A DNA stretch of 64,000 bases from contig NZ_PZJU01000012.1 in NCBI RefSeq assembly GCF_003206715.1, positions 32,365 to 96,364 on the forward strand, in the 5' to 3' direction. The position numbers were made by a program, and so were the translations under genes. Positions 1-13,400 of the stretch are shown in pieces. A model generated the notes under the pieces. The model was not told where the DNA came from. It made no database searches and saw only the letters and a list, made by a program, of their open reading frames with translations. The first letter of the stretch is position 1. Every line of letters begins with the position of its first letter. The stretch is from Salinicola peritrichatus (GTDB lineage: Bacteria > Pseudomonadota > Gammaproteobacteria > Pseudomonadales > Halomonadaceae).

Positions 1-78
1 TGGGCAGCCGGTTTTCTTTTGCTTGCATGTCACGAAAAGGGGCCGGTGGCGTCTGACGGCGCCGATGGCGCCATCGGT

Positions 79-2937
<2,859 letters not shown>

Positions 2938-3129
2938 GACTACCTCGTGATATGGCGCGTAAACGACCATTATAGGTCCCCGGTCAAATCCGCGGCAAAG
3001 GCGGAGAGTGCCGATAAACGACTGCATGCCCCCGTTTGCTTTCACTCATCACAGGCGAGCGGTAAAATATCCCGTTCGTTCCGATCCATCCTCGGCTTCG
3101 CCGAGTTTTCCACCAGTGCGATTGTTACC

Positions 3130-4512
3130 ATGACGTCTCGTTTTCTCGTTACCGAACGACGCGCCATCGTCGGCCTGGCCAGTCTCTATGCCTCGCGCAT
3201 GCTCGGACTGTTCATGGTGCTGCCGGTGCTGGCGCTGTACGCCGACCATCTCGATGGTGCCACGCCGTTTCTCGTCGGCCTTGCCCTGGGGGGCTACGGC
3301 CTGACCCAGGCGATCCTGCAGATTCCCTTCGGCTTGCTCTCCGACCGTATCGGACGCAAGACGGTCATCGGCTTCGGCCTGATCCTGTTCATCATCGGTA
3401 GCCTCATCGCCGCCAATGCCACCTCCATCGTCGGTATCATCGTCGGGCGCTGCCTGCAGGGCAGCGGTGCCGTCGCCGGTGCCATCATGGCGCTGCTGGC
3501 GGACCAGACCCGCGAGGAGATCCGCACCGCCGCGATGGCGACCATCGGCCTGTCGATCGGTGTCGCCTTCGCCGTGGCCATGGTCGTGGGTCCGTTGATC
3601 GCAGACGTCGGCGGGCTCGCCGGCGTGTTCTGGTTCACCGCGGCGCTCTCCGCCTGCGCCTTGCTGATCCTGTGGAAGCTGGTGCCGAAGGCGCCACGGC
3701 GCATGCCCCACCGTGACGTCGGGCTCGATCGTCGGCAGTTGCGCGCGACCCTGGGGCGGGGCGATCTGCTGCGGCTGGATTTCTCGATTTTCGCCCTGCA
3801 TCTGATTCTGACCGCCTGCTTCACCGCCTTGCCGTTTCGACTGGAGGCGCTCGGCTTCGCGCCGGCGCATCATGGCTGGGTCTACCTGCCGGTGATGGCG
3901 CTGGCCTTCATCGGCATGATCCCGCTGGTCGTGGTGGCCGAAAAATACCGCAAGATGAAACCGGTCTTCGTCGGCGCCGTGGCGGCAATGACGCTGATCC
4001 TGCTCGGCTTCAGCGAGCTGGCCACGGACCGCGTGGCCCTGCTGACCCTGCTGTGGGGCTTCTTCGTGGTCTTCAATCTGCTCGAGGCGACACTGCCCTC
4101 GATGATCAGCAAGCTCGCTCCCGCCGGGGCCAAGGGCACGGCGATGGGGATCTACTCGACCAGCCAGTTCCTTGGCGCCTTTCTCGGCGGCACCCTGGGC
4201 GGCGCGCTATCGCAGGCGTTCGGGATCCAGAGCGTGTTCCTCGGCGGCGCGGTGATCGGTGCGATCTGGTTGACGCTGGTGTGGAAGATGCCCGCACCAC
4301 GGCATCTGTCCAGTGAAATCGTCGCCCTCGACGCGCATTCGATGGGCATGCTAGATACACTGCTCGAACGTTTTGCCTCGGTCGCCGGAGTTGAGGACGT
4401 GATAGTCGTACCCGAAGAGCAGGTCGCCTATCTCAAGGTCGACCGTCAGCGCCTGGATGTCGAGGCGCTGGCCCGAATTGCAGGCAACCAATGGCAACGA
4501 ACCGACGCCTGA
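3130..4512 (+). CDS. MFS exporter with C-terminal YAM-like domain (YajR type)
   Basis: Inner-membrane major facilitator of 460 residues. About 12 hydrophobic segments occupy residues 10-390, with the MFS motif A-like stretch ([10 protein letters not shown]) after segment 2. About 70 soluble residues follow (from [10 protein letters not shown] to the end), resembling the ferredoxin-like YAM domain of E. coli YajR. The placement between uvrA and ssb is common in pseudomonads and relatives. The open frame extends back to about 2050, but that part is antisense to uvrA; the ATG at 3130 begins the typical N-terminus ([11 protein letters not shown]). Substrate unknown; drug or solute efflux is inferred from the family. 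Confidence 0.88.
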   Translation: MTSRFLVTERRAIVGLASLYASRMLGLFMVLPVLALYADHLDGATPFLVGLALGGYGLTQAILQIPFGLLSDRIGRKTVIGFGLILFIIGSLIAANATSIVGIIVGRCLQGSGAVAGAIMALLADQTREEIRTAAMATIGLSIGVAFAVAMVVGPLIADVGGLAGVFWFTAALSACALLILWKLVPKAPRRMPHRDVGLDRRQLRATLGRGDLLRLDFSIFALHLILTACFTALPFRLEALGFAPAHHGWVYLPVMALAFIGMIPLVVVAEKYRKMKPVFVGAVAAMTLILLGFSELATDRVALLTLLWGFFVVFNLLEATLPSMISKLAPAGAKGTAMGIYSTSQFLGAFLGGTLGGALSQAFGIQSVFLGGAVIGAIWLTLVWKMPAPRHLSSEIVALDAHSMGMLDTLLERFASVAGVEDVIVVPEEQVAYLKVDRQRLDVEALARIAGNQWQRTDA

Positions 4513-4549
4513 AGACGGCGTCGCAACGCAGGAATGCGAGGAGACAACG

Positions 4550-5131
4550 ATGGCCCGAGGTGTGAACAAAGTCATCCTGATCGGCAACCTGGGACAGGAT
4601 CCGGAAGTCCGCTTCCTGCCGTCGGGTAATCCGGTGTGCAACCTGCGCATCGCAACCACCGACAGCTGGACCGACCGCCAGAGCGGCCAGCGTCAGGAGC
4701 GCACCGAATGGCACAGTGTGGTGCTGTTCAACAAGCTGGCGGAGATCGCCCAGCAGTACGTCAAGAAAGGCTCCCGGATCTACATCGAGGGGCGCCTGCA
4801 GACGCGTAAATGGCAGGGACAGGACGGACAGGACCGCTATTCGACCGAGATCGTCGCCAACGACATGCAGATGCTCGACTCCCGCGGCGGCGGTCAGGGC
4901 GGGGCGGACTACGCCCAGCAGCCGCAGAATCAGTATGGCGGTGCGCCGCAGCCTGGCGGCTACGGTCAGCAGCCGCAGCAGGGCAACTATGGCGGCAATT
5001 CACAGCCCCAGCAGCGCCCTCCGCAGCCCGGTCAACCCCAGCAGCACCCCTCCCAGCCCAATCAGAACCCGAACTACGGCGCGCCGAATCCCGGCAGCTT
5101 CGATGATTTCGACGACGAAATCCCGTTTTAG
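4550..5131 (+). CDS. ssb: Single-stranded DNA-binding protein
   Basis: Coats single-stranded DNA during replication, recombination and repair. The 193-residue protein has the OB fold in residues 1-110 ([17 protein letters not shown], then the [15 protein letters not shown] and [15 protein letters not shown] strands). A Gln/Gly/Pro-rich disordered linker follows, then the acidic tip DDFDDEIPF that binds partner proteins. A GCGAGGAG ribosome site lies 6 bases before the ATG. It is followed by its own intrinsic terminator. Confidence 0.98.
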   Translation: MARGVNKVILIGNLGQDPEVRFLPSGNPVCNLRIATTDSWTDRQSGQRQERTEWHSVVLFNKLAEIAQQYVKKGSRIYIEGRLQTRKWQGQDGQDRYSTEIVANDMQMLDSRGGGQGGADYAQQPQNQYGGAPQPGGYGQQPQQGNYGGNSQPQQRPPQPGQPQQHPSQPNQNPNYGAPNPGSFDDFDDEIPF

Positions 5132-5170
5132 CGGTTACCTAAGAAAAAACGTAAATTTTAATTCACACAG

Positions 5171-5195
5171 ACCCCGCTGATGCGGGGTTTCTTGT
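5171..5195 (+). terminator. Intrinsic terminator of ssb
   Basis: A 7-bp stem, ACCCCGC (5171-5177) with GCGGGGT (5182-5188) around a TGAT loop, is followed by TTCTTGT. The group II intron begins 8 bases after the stem, the site preference known for class IIC introns. Confidence 0.85.
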
Positions 5196-5196
5196 A

Positions 5197-5845
<649 letters not shown>

Positions 5846-6380
5846 TCTGACGTCCTGTAACGGACATGCATGGCGGAGAACCGCGTGAAGCTTTTCAATC
5901 GCTTGAGTGTTTGACCATGCGAAGATTGCTGTGAATCGGCTGTATGCTTTGTCTGCCATCCGTCTGATGTCTTCGACGTTTTGCAGATATTTGGAGATGC
6001 CTTTCTCCGTTTCTGCAGCATTTCTTTACCGTCAAATCATAGTGTTAGTGATTATTTTTGTTGTCAGGTCTGCATTGGTGAATTCTTGAAAACCATGAGA
6101 CACATAAATATATCAATATTTACTAATTTGTAAGATCTCTTTTTAGCCTCTAAGTTGGCCTAGGTTTTTAACACCTCACTCAAAGGATTTGAGTGCTCTC
6201 GCAACAGAGTGTTAACGGAATTAACGGTGATGTTGTTTTCTTATGCGGACTCTTCGCTTTTGCGATCGGGTTATGTGGGCAGTGGGAGATCGTTTTCTCT
6301 CGAGTGTTCCGCGTATCGACCCTGATCGGTTTTCTCTTTCTGCTTGTGCCAGGCTTTCCAGGGCTCCTCTCGTCGGCAGC
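5846..6380. promoter_or_regulatory. AT-rich spacer upstream of pgaA with inverted and direct repeats
   Basis: This stretch, especially 6000-6240, is much richer in A+T than its surroundings. A perfect inverted repeat CACTCAAA-GGA-TTTGAGTG lies at 6177-6195, and a direct repeat TTAACGG occurs twice around 6210-6226. I see no convincing protein-coding gene before pgaA. The repeats are candidate operators or an mRNA hairpin controlling pgaA; no regulator can be assigned from sequence. Confidence 0.5.
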
Positions 6381-8495
6381 ATGACCGGGCGGTTGGCGAT
6401 TGGCCTGATGACGGTATTGCCGCTGACGCTGGTCCATGCGGCGGAGCGCTTCCCGGATGGCCAATTGCCGGCGCCGAATGCGCCGGCAAGCGCTTACGGG
6501 AGTGACATTCGCCCCGGCCCCGCGGGTAACCCCGACGCCGACGACCTCGCAGGCATTGCCGAGCGTCAGCGCCAGCAGGGGCATCCGGCCATCGCGCTGC
6601 AACTGGCGCAGCGGGTGCTGACCTATGCGCCGGACAACGCTCAGGCCCATCAGACCCGAATATCCAGCCTCGCCAACCTGGGGGCTTACCGTCGTGCCGA
6701 GCGGCTGCGGCAGCAGTGGCAGCCAGAATGGCCATCCGCAACGCAGGAGCGCTTCCGCGCCGATGTCGCCACGGCCGAAATTCGTGACGGGGTGCAGGAG
6801 CAATCCCGGCACGAGCAGCGTCAGCGCTATGCAACGCGCGACGTTGCCCTGGCGCGGTCATTGAACACGCTGAATGCCAATCTCGATCGCTTCGCTCCGG
6901 GCAGCGACGCCAGCCAGCGGACTCGGCTAGATCGTCTGATCGTTTTACGACAGATGCATCGCTTCGATGACGTGCTCGCCGCCTATCAGGCGTTGCGGGA
7001 GGACTCGATCGCTGTGTCGGCCTACGCCAAGGGCGCAGTGGCCGATGCCTATCTCGCTCGCCGGCAACCGGAGAAGGCCGCGGCGCTCTATCGCGAAGTG
7101 ATGGATGCGAGTTCGCAGACGCCGCTGACGCTGCGCACCGGCTACTACTACGCGCTGATTGAAAGCGAAGACTACGAGGCGGCGGCCGAGATGCTCGCGC
7201 AGATGGATGCCCAGACACCGGTCTGGCGATCGCGGTCGAATCCCAAGACGCCACCGGTACCCAACTGGGAGCGTAGCGAGGTCGATCGTCTGCAGGTGCT
7301 CGATGCCACCTATCGTAATCATGAAGCGCAGGCGTTGGCTCGTGCAGAGCGTCTTTACCAACAGGCGCCGCGCAATACCGACGTGATCAATAGTCTGGCG
7401 ACCGTGCAGCGCGCCCGCGGTTGGTATCAAGAGGCGCAGTCGACCGCCGAGCTGGCAGCAGCCTATGCGCCCAGCGATCAGGCCACGCGATTGAACATTG
7501 CCGAGAACGCCCAGGATCTGGAGAACTTTCCGCGCTGGCAACACACCATCGAGCCGCTGGCCGAGCAGTTTCCGAGCGACAGCGCGATTCGGCGTAACCA
7601 TCTCGAGTGGCAGGATCGCCAGCACTTCTCCATCGAGGGGCAGGGCGTTGTCGGCCGCTCCGACGGTGGCAATGCCGTCAACGGTAGCCGGGACAGGGAA
7701 TATCAGTTGCGCTTGAACTCGCCCTGGAGCGAGGGAGGCTATCGGGCCTATGTCGAACAGACCTATCAATGGAGCGACTATGAAGAGGGCGCGGAGCGCC
7801 ACGACCGGCAAGGCGTCGGCGTCGAGCGCCAATGGCTGCGCCGGCACTGGTGGGCGGCGCTGAGCGGTGAACGTTTCGGTGATGATGTCGGGCTCGAGCT
7901 CGGTTGGTCGCAGTGGCTCGACGACCACTGGCAGTACCAGCTACGAACCCAGACGCAGTCGCCGGAGACGCCGCTGCGCGCCGAACGTGACGATCTGGAT
8001 GGGAGGCTCTATCAGGGACAAGTGACCTGGCGACAGAACGAGTCCCGTGAGGCGACGCTGACCCTCGCTGCGCTCGATATCAGCGACGGCAACCTGCGCA
8101 GCGACATCGCTGCCGATCTCACCCAGCGTATACAGGCCAGCGCCCACCACCAGACGCGGCTGATCGGCTTGCTCTCCGCCGAGCACAACAGTCGGATCGA
8201 TACCGACTACTACAACCCGGAAGACACTCGCGCCGTGGGGCTGACCTTGGAACACGACTGGCTCACCTGGCGGCGCTACAACCGCGCGTTCACTCAAAAC
8301 GTGTCGCTGGGTGCGGCATCGGAATGGGAGAGCGGCTACGGCAGCGCGCCTGGCTATGACGCGCTCTACGGTCACACCTGGCAACTGACGCGAACCTGGT
8401 CGATCAATTACGGCGTCGGTTGGGGCAGCCACGAGTACGAAGGCGAGCGCGAGAAGCGCTGGTACGGACAGCTGGGTTTCGAGGGAGTGTTGTGA
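6381..8495 (+). CDS. pgaA: PgaA, outer-membrane PNAG export porin
   Basis: Exports poly-beta-1,6-N-acetylglucosamine across the outer membrane. From the ATG at 6381 the product is 704 residues: signal peptide MTGRLAIGLMTVLPLTLVHA, tetratricopeptide-like helices (roughly residues 40-420), then a C-terminal half rich in alternating aromatic strands ending VGWGSHEYEGEREKRWYGQLGFEGVL-like, typical of a beta-barrel. In-frame ATGs at 6243 and 6270 would add a 37-46 residue non-signal leader. I prefer 6381 because a signal peptide begins there, although no good ribosome site precedes any of the three. First gene of pgaABCD; the stop overlaps the pgaB start (TGATG). Confidence 0.85.
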   Translation: MTGRLAIGLMTVLPLTLVHAAERFPDGQLPAPNAPASAYGSDIRPGPAGNPDADDLAGIAERQRQQGHPAIALQLAQRVLTYAPDNAQAHQTRISSLANLGAYRRAERLRQQWQPEWPSATQERFRADVATAEIRDGVQEQSRHEQRQRYATRDVALARSLNTLNANLDRFAPGSDASQRTRLDRLIVLRQMHRFDDVLAAYQALREDSIAVSAYAKGAVADAYLARRQPEKAAALYREVMDASSQTPLTLRTGYYYALIESEDYEAAAEMLAQMDAQTPVWRSRSNPKTPPVPNWERSEVDRLQVLDATYRNHEAQALARAERLYQQAPRNTDVINSLATVQRARGWYQEAQSTAELAAAYAPSDQATRLNIAENAQDLENFPRWQHTIEPLAEQFPSDSAIRRNHLEWQDRQHFSIEGQGVVGRSDGGNAVNGSRDREYQLRLNSPWSEGGYRAYVEQTYQWSDYEEGAERHDRQGVGVERQWLRRHWWAALSGERFGDDVGLELGWSQWLDDHWQYQLRTQTQSPETPLRAERDDLDGRLYQGQVTWRQNESREATLTLAALDISDGNLRSDIAADLTQRIQASAHHQTRLIGLLSAEHNSRIDTDYYNPEDTRAVGLTLEHDWLTWRRYNRAFTQNVSLGAASEWESGYGSAPGYDALYGHTWQLTRTWSINYGVGWGSHEYEGEREKRWYGQLGFEGVL

Positions 8496-10675
8496 TGAGT
8501 GCGCTGGTGAGTCAAACGACGCGAGCGATCGTCATTCGTTGGATGCTGATGGCACTGATGGGGAGTCTGTCCATGTCCGCCTTGGCACAGTCTCAGACAC
8601 AGACGCCGGTCGGCGTGCCCGAGAAGGCGGCGACGTTGCAGATCCCCGCCGGCCATTTCGTGACGCTGGCTTTTCACGATGTTCGCGACGATACGCAGCC
8701 GGCGGTGGATCGCGACCCTTACTCTGTGAGTACCCGGCGACTGGCAGCGCTGTTCGACTGGTTGGCAGCCAACGACTGGCATCCGATCTCGCTGAACGAC
8801 GTTCGGGCCGCTCGCGATGGCGGGCCACCACTACCGCATAACGCTGTCCTGCTGAGTTTCGACGACGGCCTGGCCAGCTTCTATACCCGGGTTTTTCCGC
8901 TGCTCCGGGCGTTCGATTACCCGGCTCTTTTCGCTGTCGAAACTGGCTGGATAGACAAGGTGAACGGCGGCAATACCGTCGACGCGGTCGACACCGATCC
9001 GGTGGCGGCGCAACCGGAAGCGGGGGCGGTCATTCGCGGTGACAGTGCGCCGGATCCCACGAACGAGGTGCGCTACAACGGCCGCGAGCGCGGACGAGCC
9101 GGCTTCGTCAACTGGGCGCAGGTGCGTGAGATGCAGGCATCCGGGCTGGTGGAGGTCGCCTCGCACACTAACGATCTTCATCATGGCATTCTGGCCAACC
9201 CCCAGGGCAACGTCGAGCCGGCCGCCCTGGTGCGAGAATACGACGCTGCCAGCGGTGCATATGAAAGCGATGCCGATTATCGTCAGCGCGTCCGTGACGA
9301 TCTGGAGCGTAGTGCCGATATCATCGAGAACAAGACAGGTATCCGCCCGCGCGTCCTGGTCTGGCCCTATGGGGCGACCAACGCCGAAACGGAATCGATT
9401 GCCAGAGAGGCGGGCTATCGCTTCACCTTCGGCCTCGGCGACCAGCGCCTGTCCACGCCGGCTAGCAGCCCCGTCTTCGGCCGCTTCCTGGTCATGGACG
9501 ACCCGGACCCGGTGACCGTCGAAGCCCAGATCGCGCAGACGGTCGACCCGCCCAAACGCATACAGCGTGCCATCCAGGTCGACCTCGACACTCTCTACGA
9601 TCCGGACCCCGAGCAGGTCAATGCCAATCTCAGCGCCTTGCTGGACCGCCTGCAGGCGATGCAGGTGCGCACGGTCTATCTGCAGGCGTTCGCCGATCCG
9701 GACGGCGATGGCACGGCGTCATCGCTCTATTTTCCCAACGACGTTCTGCCGATGCGGGCCGATCTGTTCAATCGCGTCGCCTGGCAGCTCAAGACGCGCG
9801 CGGGCGTCGATGTCTACGCATGGCTGCCGCTGCTGGCCTTCGATCTGCCGGACCAGGACCGTCAGCAGCGTCTGGCAGTGAAGGTTCAGGGCACGGGTGG
9901 CGAGCTGCGCGTCGCCGAGCGCGACTACCGACGGCTCAGCCCGTTTCGGCCGGCGTCGCTGGATATCGTCCGTGGCATCTATGCCGATCTGGCCCGCAAC
10001 ACGCCGGGCATCAACGGCATGCTGATTCACGATGACGCCTATCTGGCTGCCAATGAAGATGCTCAGGCCTGCGCCCCCGAGGCGCGCTGGCCGGGGAGCC
10101 AGCGAGCGATCACCGACTGCGCTCTTAGCGCTCGCGACAAGACCCGGGCCTTGATCGATTTCAGCCACGGGGCGATCGATGGCGCACGCGAGTACGTCAA
10201 TCTCAGCAACCGCTTCCGGGTGGCGCGAAACCTGTACCCGCGAGTCGTGCTCGACCCTGCCGCGGAGACACGTTTCGCCCAGGCGCTGGGGCCGTTTCTG
10301 GAGAATTACGACGAAGTGGCATTGATGGCGATGCCCTATCTCGACGCCGCCGCTATGACGCGCGACGCCCGGTCGGCAAGTGAATGGCTGGATGGGTTGG
10401 TCGATCGGGTGATGCGCCATCCCCGAGGGCTCAACAAGACGGTGTTCGAGCTGCAGGCGTACGATTGGGCACGGCAGCGTTGGATCGAGCCGCAGCGCTT
10501 CAAGGGCTGGATGCAGCAACTGGTACGGCGCGGCGCGTTGAATCTCGCCTACTACCCGGACGATTTCATTACCGGCAAACCGGCGTTCCAGCCCGCCTTC
10601 GAGGGCATGAGCTTAAACGAATTTCCCCATTCGGCCTCAAACTGGTCGACCTCGCGTCTCCGGAGTCAACCATGA
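8495..10675 (+). CDS. pgaB: PgaB, PNAG N-deacetylase / hydrolase
   Basis: Periplasmic enzyme that partly de-N-acetylates PNAG so it can leave through PgaA. The 726-residue protein has a CE4 deacetylase domain (FHDVRDD, LLSFDDG, VASHTNDLHHG and WPYGATN motifs within residues 60-320) and a C-terminal glycoside-hydrolase-like domain (from QRAIQVDLDTLYDPDP onward). The N-terminus (MALMGSLSMSALAQS) looks like an ordinary signal peptide with no lipobox cysteine, unlike the E. coli lipoprotein. The start overlaps the pgaA stop; GAGGGAG lies upstream. The stop overlaps pgaC by 4 bases, indicating translational coupling. Confidence 0.93.
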   Translation: MSALVSQTTRAIVIRWMLMALMGSLSMSALAQSQTQTPVGVPEKAATLQIPAGHFVTLAFHDVRDDTQPAVDRDPYSVSTRRLAALFDWLAANDWHPISLNDVRAARDGGPPLPHNAVLLSFDDGLASFYTRVFPLLRAFDYPALFAVETGWIDKVNGGNTVDAVDTDPVAAQPEAGAVIRGDSAPDPTNEVRYNGRERGRAGFVNWAQVREMQASGLVEVASHTNDLHHGILANPQGNVEPAALVREYDAASGAYESDADYRQRVRDDLERSADIIENKTGIRPRVLVWPYGATNAETESIAREAGYRFTFGLGDQRLSTPASSPVFGRFLVMDDPDPVTVEAQIAQTVDPPKRIQRAIQVDLDTLYDPDPEQVNANLSALLDRLQAMQVRTVYLQAFADPDGDGTASSLYFPNDVLPMRADLFNRVAWQLKTRAGVDVYAWLPLLAFDLPDQDRQQRLAVKVQGTGGELRVAERDYRRLSPFRPASLDIVRGIYADLARNTPGINGMLIHDDAYLAANEDAQACAPEARWPGSQRAITDCALSARDKTRALIDFSHGAIDGAREYVNLSNRFRVARNLYPRVVLDPAAETRFAQALGPFLENYDEVALMAMPYLDAAAMTRDARSASEWLDGLVDRVMRHPRGLNKTVFELQAYDWARQRWIEPQRFKGWMQQLVRRGALNLAYYPDDFITGKPAFQPAFEGMSLNEFPHSASNWSTSRLRSQP

Positions 10676-11958
10676 ACGTCGATATCGAAGCCTGGTTCGC
10701 GGTCATCGACTGGCGGGACGCGATGTTCGGATTCGCCTTCTACTACCCGATCTTGATGGCGTGGATGTGGATCATCGGCGGGCTCTGGTTCTATCTGCGT
10801 CGCGAGCGCGGCAAGGACATGACGCCACGTCTCGAAACGTTGGGCCCGGACGTGCCACATGCCAGCATCATCATTCCCTGCTTCGACGAGGCGGATCAGG
10901 TCGAGCAGACCATCCGCTACGCGCTGGCGACGCGCTATCCGGATTTCGATGTCATTGCCATCAATGACGGCAGTCATGACGGGACCGGGGCGATTCTCGA
11001 TCGTCTGGCCGAAAAGTACGAGCGACTGCGCGTGATTCATTTCGCTACCAATCAGGGCAAGGCGGTGGCGCTGAGGGCGGGTGCGCTGGCAGCGCCGTCG
11101 GATTATCTGGTGTGCATCGACGGCGACGCGTTGCTTCACCCCTACGCGGTGTACTGGATGATGCAACACCTGACCGGAGGGCCGCGGGTCGGGGCGGTCA
11201 CCGGCAACCCGCGCATCCTCAACCGTTCGACGCTGCTGGGCAAGATCCAGGTCGGCGAGTTCTCCTCGATCATCGGCCTGATCAAGCGCGCCCAGCGGAC
11301 TTACGGCCGGATCTTCACCGTCTCCGGCGTGATCACCGGCTTCAATCGGGCCGCGCTGGACAGCATCGGTTACTGGCGCGCCGACATGGTGACCGAGGAC
11401 ATCGACGTCTCCTGGCGGCTGCAGATCCATCACTGGGACATTCGCTTCGAGCCCGAGGCGCTCTGCTACATCTACATGCCGGAAACGCTCAAGGGGCTGT
11501 GGCAGCAGCGGCTGCGCTGGGCCCAGGGCGGCGTCGAGGTGATGCTGCGCTACGGTCGGCGTCTGCTAGCCTGGCGCCAGCGTCGGTTCTGGGGCGTGGC
11601 GCTGGAGTATCTTACCAGCCTGGTGTGGGCCTACGTCATGCTGACCATCGCCATACTGTTCTGCGTGGGTTGGTTCGTACCGCTGCCGCCGCGCTGGCAG
11701 GTGGCGACGCTGCTGCCGCAGTGGAACGGCTTGCTGCTGGGCGCGACCTGCCTGAGTCAGTTCCTGGTCAGCTTGAGCATCGACCAGCGCTACGAGCGCG
11801 CGGGATTCCTGCGCCACTACTTCTGGGTGATCTGGTATCCGCTGCTCTACTGGACGCTGTCGACGCTGACCGCCGTGGTGGCCGTGCCCAAGACGCTGCT
11901 GGCGTCGCGCCGTCAGCGGGCGCGCTGGAAGAGCCCGGACCGCGGCATTCAATCCTGA
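10672..11958 (+). CDS. pgaC: PgaC, poly-N-acetylglucosamine synthase
   Basis: Family 2 glycosyltransferase that polymerises UDP-GlcNAc into beta-1,6-GlcNAc on the inner membrane. The 428-residue protein has one N-terminal membrane segment, then catalytic motifs INDGSHDGTG, CIDGDALL, TEDIDVSW and QQRLRWAQGG, and further membrane helices after about residue 300. The ATG sits in an ATGA overlap with pgaB. In E. coli PgaC works with PgaD and the pair is activated by c-di-GMP; whether that holds here is inference. Confidence 0.95.
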   Translation: MNVDIEAWFAVIDWRDAMFGFAFYYPILMAWMWIIGGLWFYLRRERGKDMTPRLETLGPDVPHASIIIPCFDEADQVEQTIRYALATRYPDFDVIAINDGSHDGTGAILDRLAEKYERLRVIHFATNQGKAVALRAGALAAPSDYLVCIDGDALLHPYAVYWMMQHLTGGPRVGAVTGNPRILNRSTLLGKIQVGEFSSIIGLIKRAQRTYGRIFTVSGVITGFNRAALDSIGYWRADMVTEDIDVSWRLQIHHWDIRFEPEALCYIYMPETLKGLWQQRLRWAQGGVEVMLRYGRRLLAWRQRRFWGVALEYLTSLVWAYVMLTIAILFCVGWFVPLPPRWQVATLLPQWNGLLLGATCLSQFLVSLSIDQRYERAGFLRHYFWVIWYPLLYWTLSTLTAVVAVPKTLLASRRQRARWKSPDRGIQS

Positions 11959-11971
11959 CAGGAGTTTCGCG

Positions 11972-12448
11972 ATGCAAGACATGAAGCGACAGCGTGGTGC
12001 CGTCAGGCTGCCGCGAATCATCCATCGTCCCGACCTGCAGTCACGAGCGCAGCGCAGCGTGTTCGCACTGCTTTCGGGCGCCGGTTGGATGCTCTGGCTC
12101 TATCTCTTCCTGCCGCTGGCGACGATCGCGAGCTGGACTTTTGGGGTACACCGTTTTGATGCCTACGTTCTCGATAGCCACAGCCATAGCTGGGCGTCGC
12201 TGACGATCTATGTGATCACCATCGCCCTGGCGGGAGCTGCGTTACTGATCTGGGCCTTCTACAACTATCGCCGCTTCCGACACGCCGATCGTCGCCAGCC
12301 GGCCTCGGCGCTGACCTCGGAGCATCTGGCGCTCTCCTTCGGCATGAACGCCGCGCAGGTTGCCGAGTTGCAGCGTCGTCGCCGCGTCACGCTCACCCAC
12401 GACGCCCATGGCAATATCATCGATGTCAAAAATGAATCGACTCGATAG
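11972..12448 (+). CDS. pgaD: PgaD, PNAG synthase accessory subunit
   Basis: Small inner-membrane partner of PgaC, 158 residues. Two hydrophobic segments (about residues 30-55 and 72-95, the second being YVITIALAGAALLIWAFYNY) and a basic C-terminal tail fit the family. It begins 13 bases after pgaC with CAGGAG before the ATG. Sequence conservation in PgaD is low, so the call leans on operon position and topology. Confidence 0.85.
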   Translation: MQDMKRQRGAVRLPRIIHRPDLQSRAQRSVFALLSGAGWMLWLYLFLPLATIASWTFGVHRFDAYVLDSHSHSWASLTIYVITIALAGAALLIWAFYNYRRFRHADRRQPASALTSEHLALSFGMNAAQVAELQRRRRVTLTHDAHGNIIDVKNESTR

Positions 12449-12618
12449 GCAGACATGAGCCTTTCTGATACGAGAAAATTGCTACCCGATCAGCGCTAAA
12501 TTGTCGTTATGCTCAAGCATGTGGAGCAATCATTGGTTATTATTTAGGTTAATAAATTTAAACATTGTGGCTAAATAGGTGTCCTTCTTCTCTTTAACTT
12601 AGATTTATAACGTGGGTC

Positions 12619-13299
12619 ATGTCAGAAGCCGATTCCCAGACAATGCAACGTAAGCCAGGACGCCCGAAGGAAAAGAAAGGGGAAAACCTCCGCAATGTCA
12701 TTCTCGACCAGGCGGAGCTTGCCTTTGCCGAGCACGGCCTCGCGGGGACCCGGGTACGCGACATCGCGGCGGTCGCCGGCGTCAACCAGGCCCTGATCCG
12801 CTACTATTTCGGCTCCAAGCAGGATCTTTTCGACGAGGTGCTGCGGCGCCGCGGCAGCGATATTTCCGGCGCGCGACACGTTCTGCTGGACCGTCTGCTG
12901 GCCCTTCCCGAGCCGCCCACTGTCGCCCAGATCATTCGCGCCTACCTGCAACCGCAATGGGACATGAAGCAGAGCGGACCGAATGGCGCGGCCTTCGTGC
13001 GCCTGCAAGCGCGCCTGCACGCCGAGCCCGAGGAGCATGCGCTGCGTTTGCGCAGCGAAGTCTACGATGCCTCGGCCAAGCGCTACATTCAGGCGCTCGC
13101 CGAGGCACTGCCCGACATTCCCAAGGCTACTCTCAGCGTGCGCATGGCGTTTCTCGTCGGTACCTATCTGTTCATGCTCAATGACCTGGGGCGGTTGAAC
13201 GACCTGACCGATGGCCAGATCGGCGAAATCGGCCAGGACGAGATGCTTGCGCAACTGGTGCGTTTCCTGGCGGCGGGAATGGTGGCGCCGGTTTCCTGA
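12619..13299 (+). CDS. TetR-family regulator at left end of the nic island
   Basis: A 226-residue repressor-type protein. The helix-turn-helix covers residues 25-70 (ILDQAELAFAEHGLAGTRVR, then NQALIRYYFGSKQDLFDEVL), followed by a ligand-binding all-helical domain. It closely resembles the TetR at 24413-25132: the VTQAL/NQAL-I-YYFGSK core and the later FIRLQARLHTEP/FVRLQARLHAEP stretch match. The two paralogues bracket the nic genes. The upstream 170 bases are AT-rich. It probably senses a pathway intermediate and controls the downstream nic genes (inference). Confidence 0.85.
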   Translation: MSEADSQTMQRKPGRPKEKKGENLRNVILDQAELAFAEHGLAGTRVRDIAAVAGVNQALIRYYFGSKQDLFDEVLRRRGSDISGARHVLLDRLLALPEPPTVAQIIRAYLQPQWDMKQSGPNGAAFVRLQARLHAEPEEHALRLRSEVYDASAKRYIQALAEALPDIPKATLSVRMAFLVGTYLFMLNDLGRLNDLTDGQIGEIGQDEMLAQLVRFLAAGMVAPVS

Positions 13300-13342
13300 A
13301 GGCTTGGTTCGATGCCTTGAGCAAATCGCCAATTCGTAGTTG

Positions 13343-13359
13343 TAATTATACAAAATAGT
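13343..13359. promoter_or_regulatory. Candidate operator upstream of nicE
   Basis: TAATTATACAAAATAGT, read on the minus strand as ACTATTTTGTATAATTA, resembles the 19-bp motif upstream of nicC and the ABC importer apart from a one-base length difference. It overlaps an inverted repeat TTGTA-ATTA-TACAA. A likely TetR-type operator, by inference. Confidence 0.4.
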
Positions 13360-13400
13360 AATTTATTCTCGAGTAGGGCTCACCGCTTGAGGATAACAAC

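Noticed and set aside
62-77. Palindrome CCGATGGCGCCATCGG as a uvrA terminator
   Set aside because: Short stem and no T-run on the minus strand.
2938-3129. LexA box before uvrA
   Set aside because: No CTGT-N8-ACAG or close variant was found.
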